Source: Candidatus Eisenbacteria bacterium RBG_16_71_46 (GTDB taxonomy: Bacteria; Eisenbacteria; RBG-16-71-46). Taken from it: a DNA stretch of 64,000 nucleotides. The position numbers and the translations under genes were made by a program. This document shows, piece after piece, positions 39,076 to 47,910 of this stretch. The stretch covers positions 167,416 through 231,415 of the forward strand of contig MFFQ01000037.1 in assembly GCA_001780165.1 (NCBI GenBank). The letters are read 5' to 3'. The notes below the pieces were generated by a model. That model had not been told where the DNA came from and did no database searches. It saw only the letters and a program-made list of their open reading frames with translations. The number at the start of each line of letters is the position of its first letter. The stretch's first letter is position 1.

Positions 39076-40109
39076 CGCGGCCTCCGGGCGCCGCCCTGCC
39101 CGAGCGCGCGCAGCACCTCGGAGCGGCTCACCGCCACCGCGCCGCGCCGGCTCACCGCGACGCTGCCGGCGACGTTCGCCAGTGCCGCGGCCTCGAGCGC
39201 CGGCGCCCCGGCGGCCAGCGCCAGGGTCGCCGCCGCCACCACCGCATCCCCGGCGCCGGTGACGTCCACCGCCTCCTCGCGCCCCCAGGCCTCGAGGCTG
39301 AGCGCCCGCCGCGCGCTCCACAACGTGAGCCCGTCGCGCCCGCGGGTGACGATCAGGTGCTCGGGATGCACGAGGCGGCGCAGGCGCCCGGCGGCGCGGC
39401 CCAGGTCGGCCTCGTCGCGGATCTCGATGCCGGCGGCCGCCGCGGCTTCGCCCTCGTTGGGGGTGGCGAGCGTGACGTCGCGGTACTGGGCGAGGCGGTA
39501 GCGCGCATCGAGGCTGACGTGGACGCCCGCGCGCCGCCAGCGCGGCACGCGGGTCGCGGCCAGGGTCGGGCTCACCGAATCGTAGCCGTAATCCGACAGC
39601 ACCACGCCGCGGGCGCCGGCCGCCGCGCGATCCACCGCCGCCAGCAGCCGCGCGCGTTCGGTGCGCGTCATCCCGAAGCGCGAGCCGCGGTCGATGCGCA
39701 CCACCTGCTGGCGCGCGGTGTGCGCATCCCCGGCGACCACCCGCGTCTTGATCACGGTGTGCGCCCGATCGTGGCGGAGCAGGCCGGCGACGCGCACGCC
39801 CTGCTCCACGAGCATGCGCCGCAGGGCCCGTCCCGCCTCGTCGGCGCCGATCCAGCCCACGGCCGAGACGCGGGCCCCGAGGGCGGCGAGGTTGAGCGCG
39901 GCGTTGGCCGCGCCCCCCGCCTGCATGGTGCGCGACTCCCAGTCCAGCACCAGCACCGGCGCCTCGCGCGACACGCGGTTCGAGCGGCAGCGCCAGTACT
40001 CGTCGAGCACGAAGTCGCCCCACACCGCGAGCCGCAGCCCGGCGAAGCGGTCCACCCACCGCGCCAGGCTCGCGGGATCGGGGCTTGCGTGTCGCGCCAG
40101 CGTCGTCAT
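39072..40109 (-). CDS. rfaE1: D-glycero-beta-D-manno-heptose-7-phosphate kinase (PfkB family)
   Basis: ATG 40109; [85 protein letters not shown]. Confidence 0.9.
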   Translation of the reverse strand: MTTLARHASPDPASLARWVDRFAGLRLAVWGDFVLDEYWRCRSNRVSREAPVLVLDWESRTMQAGGAANAALNLAALGARVSAVGWIGADEAGRALRRMLVEQGVRVAGLLRHDRAHTVIKTRVVAGDAHTARQQVVRIDRGSRFGMTRTERARLLAAVDRAAAGARGVVLSDYGYDSVSPTLAATRVPRWRRAGVHVSLDARYRLAQYRDVTLATPNEGEAAAAAGIEIRDEADLGRAAGRLRRLVHPEHLIVTRGRDGLTLWSARRALSLEAWGREEAVDVTGAGDAVVAAATLALAAGAPALEAAALANVAGSVAVSRRGAVAVSRSEVLRALGQGGARRPR

Positions 40110-41260
40110 CGATGCGCCTCCGCCAGCGCCGCCGCGCGCGCCCACGCATCCACCGCTTCGAGCTGCTCGAGCGACTCCACGCGCTCCGGCCGGTGCCGCT
40201 CCATCACCTCGGCGATCACCTCCGGCACCTGGCCCAGCGCGATCTGCCCGTCCAGGAACGCGGCCACGGCCACCTCGTCGGCGGCGTTGAGCGCGCACGG
40301 CGCGGTCCCCCCCAACTCGCCGGCGGCGCGCGCCAGGTCGAAGGCCGGGTGGCGCCCCGGTGGGATCGGGACGAACTCGAGCCCGGCGAGATCCGCCGCG
40401 TCGAGCCCCGCGGCCGCTTCGTCCCAGCGCTCGGGCCACGACAGCGCCAGCTGGATCGGCAGCCGCATGTCGGGGCGCGCCGCCTGCAGCACGGTCGAGC
40501 CGTCGCGGAACGTCACCATCGCGTGCACCAGGGCCTGGGGATGGAGGCAGGCATCGAGCCGCTCGAACGGCAGGTCGAACAGCCAGTGCGCCTCGATCAG
40601 CTCGAGACCCTTGTTGAAGAGCAGCGCCGAGTCCACGGTGATGCGGGGTCCCATGCTCCACACCGGATGGGCCAGCACCTCGGCGCGGGTGGCGCGCCGC
40701 CAGTCGGGGCGATCGCGCAGCGCTCCGCCCGAGGCCGTGAGCGTGAGCCGGGCCACTTCGTGCGCGGGGCGGGCGCCCAGGCACTGCAGCGCGGCGCTGT
40801 GCTCGCTGTCGATCGGCAACAGCTCGCCGCCGCGCGCGAGCCGCTCGCGCACCAGCGGCCCTCCCACCACCAGCGTCTCCTTGTTGGCCAGCGCCAGGCG
40901 CCGGCCGCCCTCGAGCGCGGCAAGCGACGCGCGCAGGCCGGCCGCGCCGACGATGCCGTTGACCACGGTGTCGGCCGCCGTCTGCTCCGTGAGCCAGGTG
41001 GCGGATCCGGGGCCCACCCGCACCGCGGCACCGGGGGCCGCGGCGGTCAGTCGCGCGCGCGCCGCGTCCGCATCGACGGCGTGCTCCAGCGCCACGGCCG
41101 CGGGCCGCCAGCGCTCGGCCTGCGCGCACAGCCGGTCCAGCCGGCCGCCCGCGGCCAACCCCACGACGCGGACGCGCCGGCCGGCGCGCGCCGCCACCTC
41201 GAGCGTCTGCTCGCCGATCGAACCGGTCGAACCCAGCACCGCCACCGCGCGCGTCGTCAC
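40106..41260 (-). CDS. dxr: 1-deoxy-D-xylulose 5-phosphate reductoisomerase
   Basis: 384 aa; [61 protein letters not shown]. Confidence 0.97.
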   Translation of the reverse strand: MTTRAVAVLGSTGSIGEQTLEVAARAGRRVRVVGLAAGGRLDRLCAQAERWRPAAVALEHAVDADAARARLTAAAPGAAVRVGPGSATWLTEQTAADTVVNGIVGAAGLRASLAALEGGRRLALANKETLVVGGPLVRERLARGGELLPIDSEHSAALQCLGARPAHEVARLTLTASGGALRDRPDWRRATRAEVLAHPVWSMGPRITVDSALLFNKGLELIEAHWLFDLPFERLDACLHPQALVHAMVTFRDGSTVLQAARPDMRLPIQLALSWPERWDEAAAGLDAADLAGLEFVPIPPGRHPAFDLARAAGELGGTAPCALNAADEVAVAAFLDGQIALGQVPEVIAEVMERHRPERVESLEQLEAVDAWARAAALAEAHR

Positions 41261-42165
41261 GGCACCCCGAAGACGGCGACCTTGAGGTAGTAGAACACCA
41301 CCGGCGCCGCGAAATACAGGCTGTCGAAGCGGTCCAGGATCCCGCCGTGGCCCGGGATGAGGTCGGACGAATCCCCGTGCGCCGCGTCACGCTTCATCAG
41401 GGACTCCACCAGGTCACCGACCTGGGCGAACACGCCGACCAGCAGTCCGAGTGCGGCGGCGTCCCACACCCGCAGATAGGGCGCGAACCACGCCCGCGCG
41501 ATGAACGCCGCGGCGACCGCGGCGGCCAGGCCCCCGAGCGCGCCTTCGAGCGACTTGCGCGGCGAGATGCGCGCCCACGGCCGGTTGCGCCCGAACAGCC
41601 GTCCCACGCCGTAGGCGCCGCTGTCGCAGCTCCAGGTCACGAAGAACGCCAGCAGCACGTACGAGGCGCCCGCCGCGTACTCGGTGCCGGCCCGCCAGGG
41701 CAGCTCGCGCAGCAGGATGAGGTGCGCCGAAAGCCAGCCGACGTAGAGCAGGCCGAACAGGGTCACCGCCATGTCCTCGACGCGTTGCCGCGCCTCCGGC
41801 CGGCGCAGCTCGAACGCGAGCGTGAGCAGCACCAGGGCGGTGGCCAGGAAATCGACGTGCGGAGTGTCGCCGCGGTAGATCACCCACAGCAAGCCGAGCC
41901 CCGCCGCCAGCCCCAAGCGGGTATAGGGCTGCAGGCCCTTGTCGCGCATCATGCGGTAGAACTCGATCAGCCCGAGCACCACTTCGAGCGCGACGAAGAT
42001 TCCGAACACCAGCCCGCCGGCGCGCGCGAGCAGCACCAGGAGGGGCACGAACAGCACCCCGCTCGCCACCCGCAGCCCGAGCGCCCACGAAGAGGACTTG
42101 GCCGGGGGCGCGGGGTCCGGACCTGGCGTGCCGGGGCCCGCCGCGGGACTGCCGGAGGCGCTCAA
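41257..42165 (-). CDS. cdsA: Phosphatidate cytidylyltransferase
   Basis: TTG start chosen at 42165; C-term SPRKSLEGALGGLAAAVAAAFIARAW...GVFAQVGDLVESLMKRDAAHGDSSDLIPGHGGILDRFDSLYFAAPVVFYYL matches the CDP-DAG synthase signature. Confidence 0.94.
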   Translation of the reverse strand: MSASGSPAAGPGTPGPDPAPPAKSSSWALGLRVASGVLFVPLLVLLARAGGLVFGIFVALEVVLGLIEFYRMMRDKGLQPYTRLGLAAGLGLLWVIYRGDTPHVDFLATALVLLTLAFELRRPEARQRVEDMAVTLFGLLYVGWLSAHLILLRELPWRAGTEYAAGASYVLLAFFVTWSCDSGAYGVGRLFGRNRPWARISPRKSLEGALGGLAAAVAAAFIARAWFAPYLRVWDAAALGLLVGVFAQVGDLVESLMKRDAAHGDSSDLIPGHGGILDRFDSLYFAAPVVFYYLKVAVFGVP

Positions 42166-42905
42166 TCCACCCGTCCGAATCGCCGCTCCCGCCCTTGGAA
42201 CTCCGCCACCGCCTGGTACAGGTGGCGCCGCCGGAAGTCGGGCCACAGCGTGTCGGTGATCCACAGCTCGGTGTAGGCGAGCTGCCACAGCATGAAGTTC
42301 GACAGACGCATCTCCCCGCTGGTGCGGATGAGCAGGTCGGGGTCGGGAAGCCCGGCGGTATAGAGGTAGCTCGCGATCAGCTCCTCGTCGACGCCGCCCG
42401 GAGCGAACGGGGCGCGGGCGTGGTCACGCAGCACGGCGCGCACCGCGTCCACCAGCTCGGCGCGGCCGCCGTAGGACAGCGCGAGATTGAGCAACATCCC
42501 GGTGGAGCCGGCGAGGCTGTCCTGGGCTTCACGCAGCCCGGCACGCACCGCGGCGGGGAGGTCGTCGAGCCGCCCGATGGTCTGCAGGCGCACGTTGTTG
42601 CGCCGCAACTCGTCGCGCTCGGCGCGCAGCGTCTCGCGCAGGATCCCCATCAGGGCCTGCACCTCGCGCCGCGGGCGCGCCCAGTTCTCGACCGAGAAGG
42701 TGTAGAGCGTGAGGACCTCGACGCCGAGCGCCACGCAGCCCTTGACCGCCTCGCGCACCGCTTCGCGCCCGGCGCGGTGCCCGATCAGGCGCGGCACGCC
42801 GCGGGCGCGCGCCCAGCGGCCGTTTCCATCCATGATGATCGCGACGTGCCGCGGAATGGTGCCGCGGCCGCGGAGCTCTTCGGGGGTGGGAATGCGGGCC
42901 GGCAA
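42162..42905 (-). CDS. uppS: Isoprenyl transferase (undecaprenyl diphosphate synthase)
   Basis: HVAIIMDGNGRWARARGVPRLIGHRAG...LTLYTFSVENWARP...DPDLLIRTSGEMRLSNFMLWQLAYTELWIT. Confidence 0.97.
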   Translation of the reverse strand: MPARIPTPEELRGRGTIPRHVAIIMDGNGRWARARGVPRLIGHRAGREAVREAVKGCVALGVEVLTLYTFSVENWARPRREVQALMGILRETLRAERDELRRNNVRLQTIGRLDDLPAAVRAGLREAQDSLAGSTGMLLNLALSYGGRAELVDAVRAVLRDHARAPFAPGGVDEELIASYLYTAGLPDPDLLIRTSGEMRLSNFMLWQLAYTELWITDTLWPDFRRRHLYQAVAEFQGRERRFGRVD

Positions 42906-42957
42906 CGCTCCTCCCAGGAACCCGCGGGCCGCGGCAGCGACCCGGGGCGCATGCCGC

Positions 42958-43515
42958 TCAGACCTCCATGATCTCGGACGTCTTCTTCTTCAACAGCTCG
43001 TCCACCTGGGCGACGTAGCGATCGGTCAACTTCTGGACCTCGGCGACCAGCCGCTTCGCCTCGTCCTCGGCCAGCTCGCCGTCGTGCTCCTGGGTCTTGA
43101 TCTCCTTGTTGACGTCGTGGCGCGCCTGCCGCACGTGGACGCGGCCCTCCTCGGCGAGCCTCGCCACCAGCTTCACCATGTCCCGGCGGCGCTCCTCGGT
43201 GAGCGAGGGGATCGGCACCCGGATGACCCCGCCGTCGTCGGTGGGGTTCAGCCCCAGCTCGGACTGCTGGATCGCGCGCATGATCGCCTTGATCAGGCTC
43301 TTGTCCCAGGGTTGCACCACCAGCAGCCGCGGCTCCGGCGCGCTCACCGAGCCCACCTGCTGGATCGGCACGTGCTGGCCGTAGGCCTCGACCTTCACCG
43401 TGTCGAGCAGCGCGGGCGAGGCCTTGCCGGAGCGGATTCCCGACAGCTCCCGGCGCACCGCCTCGAGCTGCCGCTTCATCCGCTCCTCCGTGTCCGCCAG
43501 AATCTGGTCCATCAT
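42958..43515 (-). CDS. frr: Ribosome recycling factor
   Basis: ATG 43515; [24 protein letters not shown]...[33 protein letters not shown]-type sequence (here [14 protein letters not shown]...). Confidence 0.96.
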   Translation of the reverse strand: MMDQILADTEERMKRQLEAVRRELSGIRSGKASPALLDTVKVEAYGQHVPIQQVGSVSAPEPRLLVVQPWDKSLIKAIMRAIQQSELGLNPTDDGGVIRVPIPSLTEERRRDMVKLVARLAEEGRVHVRQARHDVNKEIKTQEHDGELAEDEAKRLVAEVQKLTDRYVAQVDELLKKKTSEIMEV

Positions 43516-44234
43516 GATCCGCTCTCCCCCACGAGAGTTCCGACCTCCTCCCCCTGGACGACCTTGAGCAGGTTGCCCCGCCGGCCGACGTTGAACACCA
43601 CCAGCGGCAGTCGGTTGTCCATGCACAGGGAGATGGCGGTCGAATCCATGACCTTCAGTCCTCGGTTCAGGATATCCATGTAGCTGATCCGAGGGAAGAA
43701 GGTCGCGTCGGGCATCAGCTTCGGGTCGCCGCTGAAGATCCCGTCGACCTTGGTCGCCTTCAGGATGACGTCGGCGCCGATCTCGATCGCGCGCAAGGCG
43801 GCGGCGGTATCGGTCGTGAAGTACGGATTGCCGGTCCCCGCCGCCAGCACCACGATCCGCCCCTTCTCGAGGTGGCGCACGGCGCGCCTGCGGATGTAGG
43901 GCTCGCAGACGCGGGCCATCTCGATGGCCGACATGACCCGCGTGTACAGGCCGCGCTTCTCGAGCGAGTGCTGGAGCGCGAGCCCGTTGATCACGGTCGC
44001 GAGCATGCCCATGTAATCGGCGCCCACGCGGTCCATGCCGCGGGTGCTGGCTGCGAGCCCGCGGAAGATGTTGCCGCCGCCGGTGACGATGCCGACCTGC
44101 ACGCCCAGGGCGTGCACCTCGCGGATCTCGTCGGCGAGGCCCGCCATGACCGCCTCGTCGATCCCGTGGCCGGCCTCGCCGGCGAGGATCTCGCCGCTCA
44201 ACTTGAGCAGGATGCGCTGGTAACGCGCGGCCAA
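43512..44234 (-). CDS. pyrH: UMP kinase
   Basis: TTG 44234; [22 protein letters not shown]...[13 protein letters not shown]...[21 protein letters not shown]. Confidence 0.96.
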   Translation of the reverse strand: MAARYQRILLKLSGEILAGEAGHGIDEAVMAGLADEIREVHALGVQVGIVTGGGNIFRGLAASTRGMDRVGADYMGMLATVINGLALQHSLEKRGLYTRVMSAIEMARVCEPYIRRRAVRHLEKGRIVVLAAGTGNPYFTTDTAAALRAIEIGADVILKATKVDGIFSGDPKLMPDATFFPRISYMDILNRGLKVMDSTAISLCMDNRLPLVVFNVGRRGNLLKVVQGEEVGTLVGESGS

Positions 44235-44238
44235 GACC

Positions 44239-44835
44239 CTACTCCTGGCCGAGGCGGAAACGCGTGAAGCGGCGGACGACGACGTTCTCCCCGGTCTTCG
44301 ACGAGGCGGCCCGCACCAGATCCTCAACCGTCTGCTTGTCGTCGCGGATGTACGGCTGCTCCACCAGGCAGATCTCCGAGTAGAACTTGCCCAGCTTGCC
44401 TTCCACGATCTTGTCCACCATCGCCGCCGGCTTGCCCTGCGCCGCCACCTGGGCCGCGATGATCTCGCGCTCACGTGCCACGCGCTCCGCGGGCACTTCC
44501 TCGCGCCGCACGTACTCGGCGCCCGCGGCCGCCACCTGCATCGCCAGGTTGCGCACCAGGTCCAGGAACTCCGCGGTGCGCGCGACGAAATCGGTCTCGC
44601 AATTCACTTCGATCAGGACGCCGACGCGGTTCCCGGGGTGGATGTAGGCATCCACCACGCCCTCGCTGGCCGCGCGATCCGCGCGCTTCTCCGCCCTGGC
44701 GATGCCGCTCTTGCGCAACGCGTCGATCGCCTTTTCGAAGTCGCCGGCCGATTCTAGGAGCGCCTTCTTGCACTCCATCATCCCGGCGCCGGTTTTTTCG
44801 CGCAGCTGTTTGACCTGATCGGCTGTGACTGTCAT
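44239..44835 (-). CDS. tsf: Elongation factor Ts
   Basis: ATG 44835; [39 protein letters not shown]...[11 protein letters not shown]. Confidence 0.96.
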   Translation of the reverse strand: MTVTADQVKQLREKTGAGMMECKKALLESAGDFEKAIDALRKSGIARAEKRADRAASEGVVDAYIHPGNRVGVLIEVNCETDFVARTAEFLDLVRNLAMQVAAAGAEYVRREEVPAERVAREREIIAAQVAAQGKPAAMVDKIVEGKLGKFYSEICLVEQPYIRDDKQTVEDLVRAASSKTGENVVVRRFTRFRLGQE

Positions 44836-44858
44836 GGCACTCCTCGTCGGCGTTCGAA

Positions 44859-44889
44859 CGCCCGCCCGCGTCACGTACACGGGCGGGCG
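44859..44889 (-). repeat. rpsB-tsf intercistronic hairpin
   Basis: cgcccgcccg (44859-44868) and cgggcgggcg (44880-44889), perfect 10-bp arms with an 11-nt loop; adjoining palindrome gcgttcgaacgc. Confidence 0.75.
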
Positions 44890-44911
44890 CCTGAAGTCTC
44901 GCGGTGGACGG

Positions 44912-45676
44912 TCAGACGGTGGCGGTCTGCGAAGCCTCGCCCTCGACCGCGTCGCCGCCAAACGAAACCGTTTCCTGGTCGCCACCCTCGAGCGCGTAGG
45001 CCCGAGCATTCAGGATCGCATCGCCGACCATGCTGGCGAAGAGCCGGATCGCGCGGATCGCGTCGTCATTGCCGGGAACCGGATAGTCGATGACCGTGGG
45101 ATCGCAATTGGTGTCGACGATGCCGACGATCGGGATGCCGAGCCGGTTGGCCTCCGCCACGGCGATCTTCTCCTTCTTGGTGTCCACGATGAACACCAGG
45201 GAGGGCAGCCCGGGCATCTCCTTGATGCCGGCAAAGGCGAACTCCAGCCGCTCGCGCTCGCGCGAGAGACGCGAGACCTCCTTCTTGGCCAGCTTCTCGA
45301 AGGTGCCGTCCGTCGCCATGCGATCGAGCTCGTGCAGCCGCTTGATGCTGGTGCGGATGGTCTTGAAATTGGTGAGCATGCCCCCCAGCCAGCGCTCGGT
45401 GACGTAGTACATCCCGACCCGCGCCGCCTGCTCTTCCACGATCGGCTTGGCCTGCTTCTTGGTCGCCACGAAGAGGACGTGGCCGCCCGCCCGCACCGCC
45501 TTTTCGATGGCCTCGATCGCATCCTGGGCGCACTTGAGGGTCTTCTGCAGGTCGATGATGTATATCCCGTTGCGGTGCATGAAGATGAATTTCTTCATCT
45601 GGGGATTCCAGCGCCGCGTCTGGTGCCCGAAGTGCACCCCCGCTTCGAGCAGGTCCTTCATGGTGAGATCCGCCAC
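44912..45676 (-). CDS. rpsB: 30S ribosomal protein S2
   Basis: [42 protein letters not shown]...[14 protein letters not shown]-type region ([29 protein letters not shown]). Confidence 0.97.
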   Translation of the reverse strand: MADLTMKDLLEAGVHFGHQTRRWNPQMKKFIFMHRNGIYIIDLQKTLKCAQDAIEAIEKAVRAGGHVLFVATKKQAKPIVEEQAARVGMYYVTERWLGGMLTNFKTIRTSIKRLHELDRMATDGTFEKLAKKEVSRLSRERERLEFAFAGIKEMPGLPSLVFIVDTKKEKIAVAEANRLGIPIVGIVDTNCDPTVIDYPVPGNDDAIRAIRLFASMVGDAILNARAYALEGGDQETVSFGGDAVEGEASQTATV

Positions 45677-45805
45677 CGCTTCCTCCTTCAGGGGTTGATT
45701 CTTCCGCCTGCCCGCGTGGCTTTCGCGTCACTCACCCCCCCGATCCGGAGGGGACCCCGACGCCGCGGACGGCGTGCATGTTGGCGGCCGCAGACCGCCG
45801 GCCGG

Positions 45806-46204
45806 CTACCGCTTGCTGAACTGGAAGCGCTTGCGCGCCCCCGGCTGCCCGTACTTCTTGCGTTCCTTCATTCTCGGGTCGCGCGTGAGCAGCCCCGCGC
45901 GTCCCAGCAAGCCGCGCAGCGCCTCGTCCTCGCGGGCCAGGGCCCGCGCCAGCGCCTGCCGCACCGCGCCCGCCTGCCCGGTGAGTCCGCCGCCGCGCAC
46001 TCGCGCGACGACGTCGTACTTGCCCGCCGCGCTCGTGACGCTCAGGGCCTGGAAGGCCGCGTGCACCAGGCTCTCGCGCTTGAGGTACTCGAGCGGCACG
46101 CGGTCGTTGATGCGGTGGTTGCCGGTTCCGGGCATCAGCTTGACCCGCGCCACCGACTCCTTGCGCCGTCCGGTCCGAGGGGTGTGGGGAATCGCGATCG
46201 TCAT
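45806..46204 (-). CDS. rpsI: 30S ribosomal protein S9
   Basis: TGRRKESVARVKLMPGTGNHRINDR...GGGLTGQAGAVRQALARAL...LTRDPRMKERKKYGQPGARKRFQFSKR. Confidence 0.97.
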   Translation of the reverse strand: MTIAIPHTPRTGRRKESVARVKLMPGTGNHRINDRVPLEYLKRESLVHAAFQALSVTSAAGKYDVVARVRGGGLTGQAGAVRQALARALAREDEALRGLLGRAGLLTRDPRMKERKKYGQPGARKRFQFSKR

Positions 46205-46223
46205 CGTCTCCTCTGTCGTGTCG

Positions 46224-46655
46224 CTACGAAGGATCCCACGCCACGGGCTGCTGCGCCTCGTGGGGGTGCTCCGCGCCCGCGTAGACCTTGAGCTTCTTGA
46301 TCATTGCCCGCCCCAACTTGGTCTTGGGCATCATGCCCTGCACCGCGCGCATCACCACGCGCTCGGGGTGCTTCTCCATCTTGTCCTTCAGCGAGGTCCA
46401 GCTGCCGCCTCCGGGGTATTGCGTGTGGTGGAAGAACTTCTTGGTCTCGAGCTTGGTCCCGCTGAACGAGACCCGGCTCGCATTGATCACCACGACGTGG
46501 TCGCCGGTGTCCACGTGCGCCGTGTACATCGGCTTGTGCTTGCCCCGCAGCACCATCGAGATCTGCGTGGCGAGCCGCCCGAGGCCCTTGCCCTCGGCGT
46601 TCACCAGCAGCCAGCGGCGCTCGATCTCGACCGCGCGGGCCGAGTACGTCTTCAT
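46224..46655 (-). CDS. rplM: 50S ribosomal protein L13
   Basis: ATG 46655: MKTYSARAVEIERRWLLVNAEGKGLGRLATQISMVLRGKHKPMYTAHVDTGDHVVVINAS. Confidence 0.97.
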   Translation of the reverse strand: MKTYSARAVEIERRWLLVNAEGKGLGRLATQISMVLRGKHKPMYTAHVDTGDHVVVINASRVSFSGTKLETKKFFHHTQYPGGGSWTSLKDKMEKHPERVVMRAVQGMMPKTKLGRAMIKKLKVYAGAEHPHEAQQPVAWDPS

Positions 46656-46772
46656 GCCTGCCTCCATCCCGTCCCGCCGGAACGCGTGCCGGGCGCGAAC
46701 GATGCGCCCGCGCGCCTGCCAACTGCGCCAGCGACGCTTCGGTGACTGCCTGTTATGCGCAAGAAACGTCGG

Positions 46773-46802
46773 ACGCTAGCACGCCGTTCGAAACCCTGTC
46801 AA
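46773..46802 (-). promoter_or_regulatory. Candidate rplM-rpsI promoter
   Basis: Minus strand TTGACA (46797-46802), 18 bp, TAGCGT (46773-46778). Confidence 0.6.
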
Positions 46803-46851
46803 GCGAACCCAGTGCGAACCCCGTGCGCGGCGGTCGGACGCGCCGCCCGCC

Positions 46852-47445
46852 TCAGGCAAAATCCGCCAACACCGCCCGCAGGCGGTGGAGCGGGAGCCCC
46901 ACGACGTTGGCGTAGTCGCCCTCGATGCGCCGGACGAACTGGGCGGCCTGGCCCTGGATCGCGTAGCCGCCGGCCTTGCCCAGGGGCTCCCCGGTGCGCA
47001 CGTAGGCCGCCATCTCGGCCTCGGTGAGGCGCGCGAATTGCACCCGGGTGACTTCGGCCGCGGTGCGCTGCTCGCGGTCGCGCACCACGGCGACTCCGGT
47101 CCACACCTCGTGCGTCCGCCCCTGCAGGCGTCCGAGCATCACGAGCGCTTCAGCGGCGTCGCGCGGCTTGCCGAGCCGCAGCCCGCGCAGCACCACCACG
47201 GTGTCGGCGCCGATCACCACGCTGCCCTCACGCCGCGTCGCGACCCGCCTCGCCTTGTCGAGCGCCAGCGCGCGGGTGCCGTGGCGCGGCTCGGCCTGCC
47301 CCGGCCAGGGGCGGTCGGGCCCGGGATCGAGCACGCTGAAGGTCGCCCCCGCCTGGCGCAGAAGCTGCACCCTGCGCGGCGAGGCCGATGCCAGCACCAG
47401 GGGCGCGCGGCCGCGATAGAACAGGCTGAAGCGCGCGGGGCTCAT
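46852..47445 (-). CDS. maf: Maf family nucleotide pyrophosphatase
   Basis: ATG 47445; LVLASASPRRVQLLRQAG...VIGADTVVVLRG...GKAGGYAIQGQAAQFVRRIEGDYANVVGLPL. Confidence 0.94.
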   Translation of the reverse strand: MSPARFSLFYRGRAPLVLASASPRRVQLLRQAGATFSVLDPGPDRPWPGQAEPRHGTRALALDKARRVATRREGSVVIGADTVVVLRGLRLGKPRDAAEALVMLGRLQGRTHEVWTGVAVVRDREQRTAAEVTRVQFARLTEAEMAAYVRTGEPLGKAGGYAIQGQAAQFVRRIEGDYANVVGLPLHRLRAVLADFA

Positions 47446-47900
47446 GCCGCCGGGCCCGGACCCGGGCTCTCCAGCATCAGCGTCACCGGGCCCTGGTTCA
47501 CCAGCTCGACCTCCATGTGGGCGCCGAACACGCCTCGCGCCACCGGGAGCCCCTCCGCGGCGAGCGCGGCGCAGAACCGCTCGAACAGCGGCTCGGCGTG
47601 CTCCGGCCGCGCCGAGTCGATGAACGAGGGCCGCCGGCCCTTGCGCGCGTCGCCGTAGAGCGTGAACTGGGGCACGACCAGCGCGCCGCCACCGACCTCT
47701 CGCAGGTCGCGGTTCATGAGCCCGGCCTCGTCGTTGAAGATCCTCAGCCTCGCCACCTTGCGCGCGAGCCATTCGGCGTCGCCCGGGGCGTCCGCGTGGC
47801 GCGCCCCGACCAGCACCAGCAGGCCGGTTGCGATCTCACCGGTGACCCGCCCCTCGACCGTGACCCGCGCGCGCGCGACGCGCTGCACCAGCGCCCTCAC
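47442..47900 (-). CDS. dtd: D-aminoacyl-tRNA deacylase
   Basis: MRALVQRVARARVTVEGRVTGEIATGLLVLVG...SVNRDL-like (LMNRDLREVGGGALVVPQFTLYGD)...NQGPVTLMLESP. Confidence 0.95.
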   Translation of the reverse strand: MRALVQRVARARVTVEGRVTGEIATGLLVLVGARHADAPGDAEWLARKVARLRIFNDEAGLMNRDLREVGGGALVVPQFTLYGDARKGRRPSFIDSARPEHAEPLFERFCAALAAEGLPVARGVFGAHMEVELVNQGPVTLMLESPGPGPAA

Positions 47901-47910
47901 CGCGCGCCGC

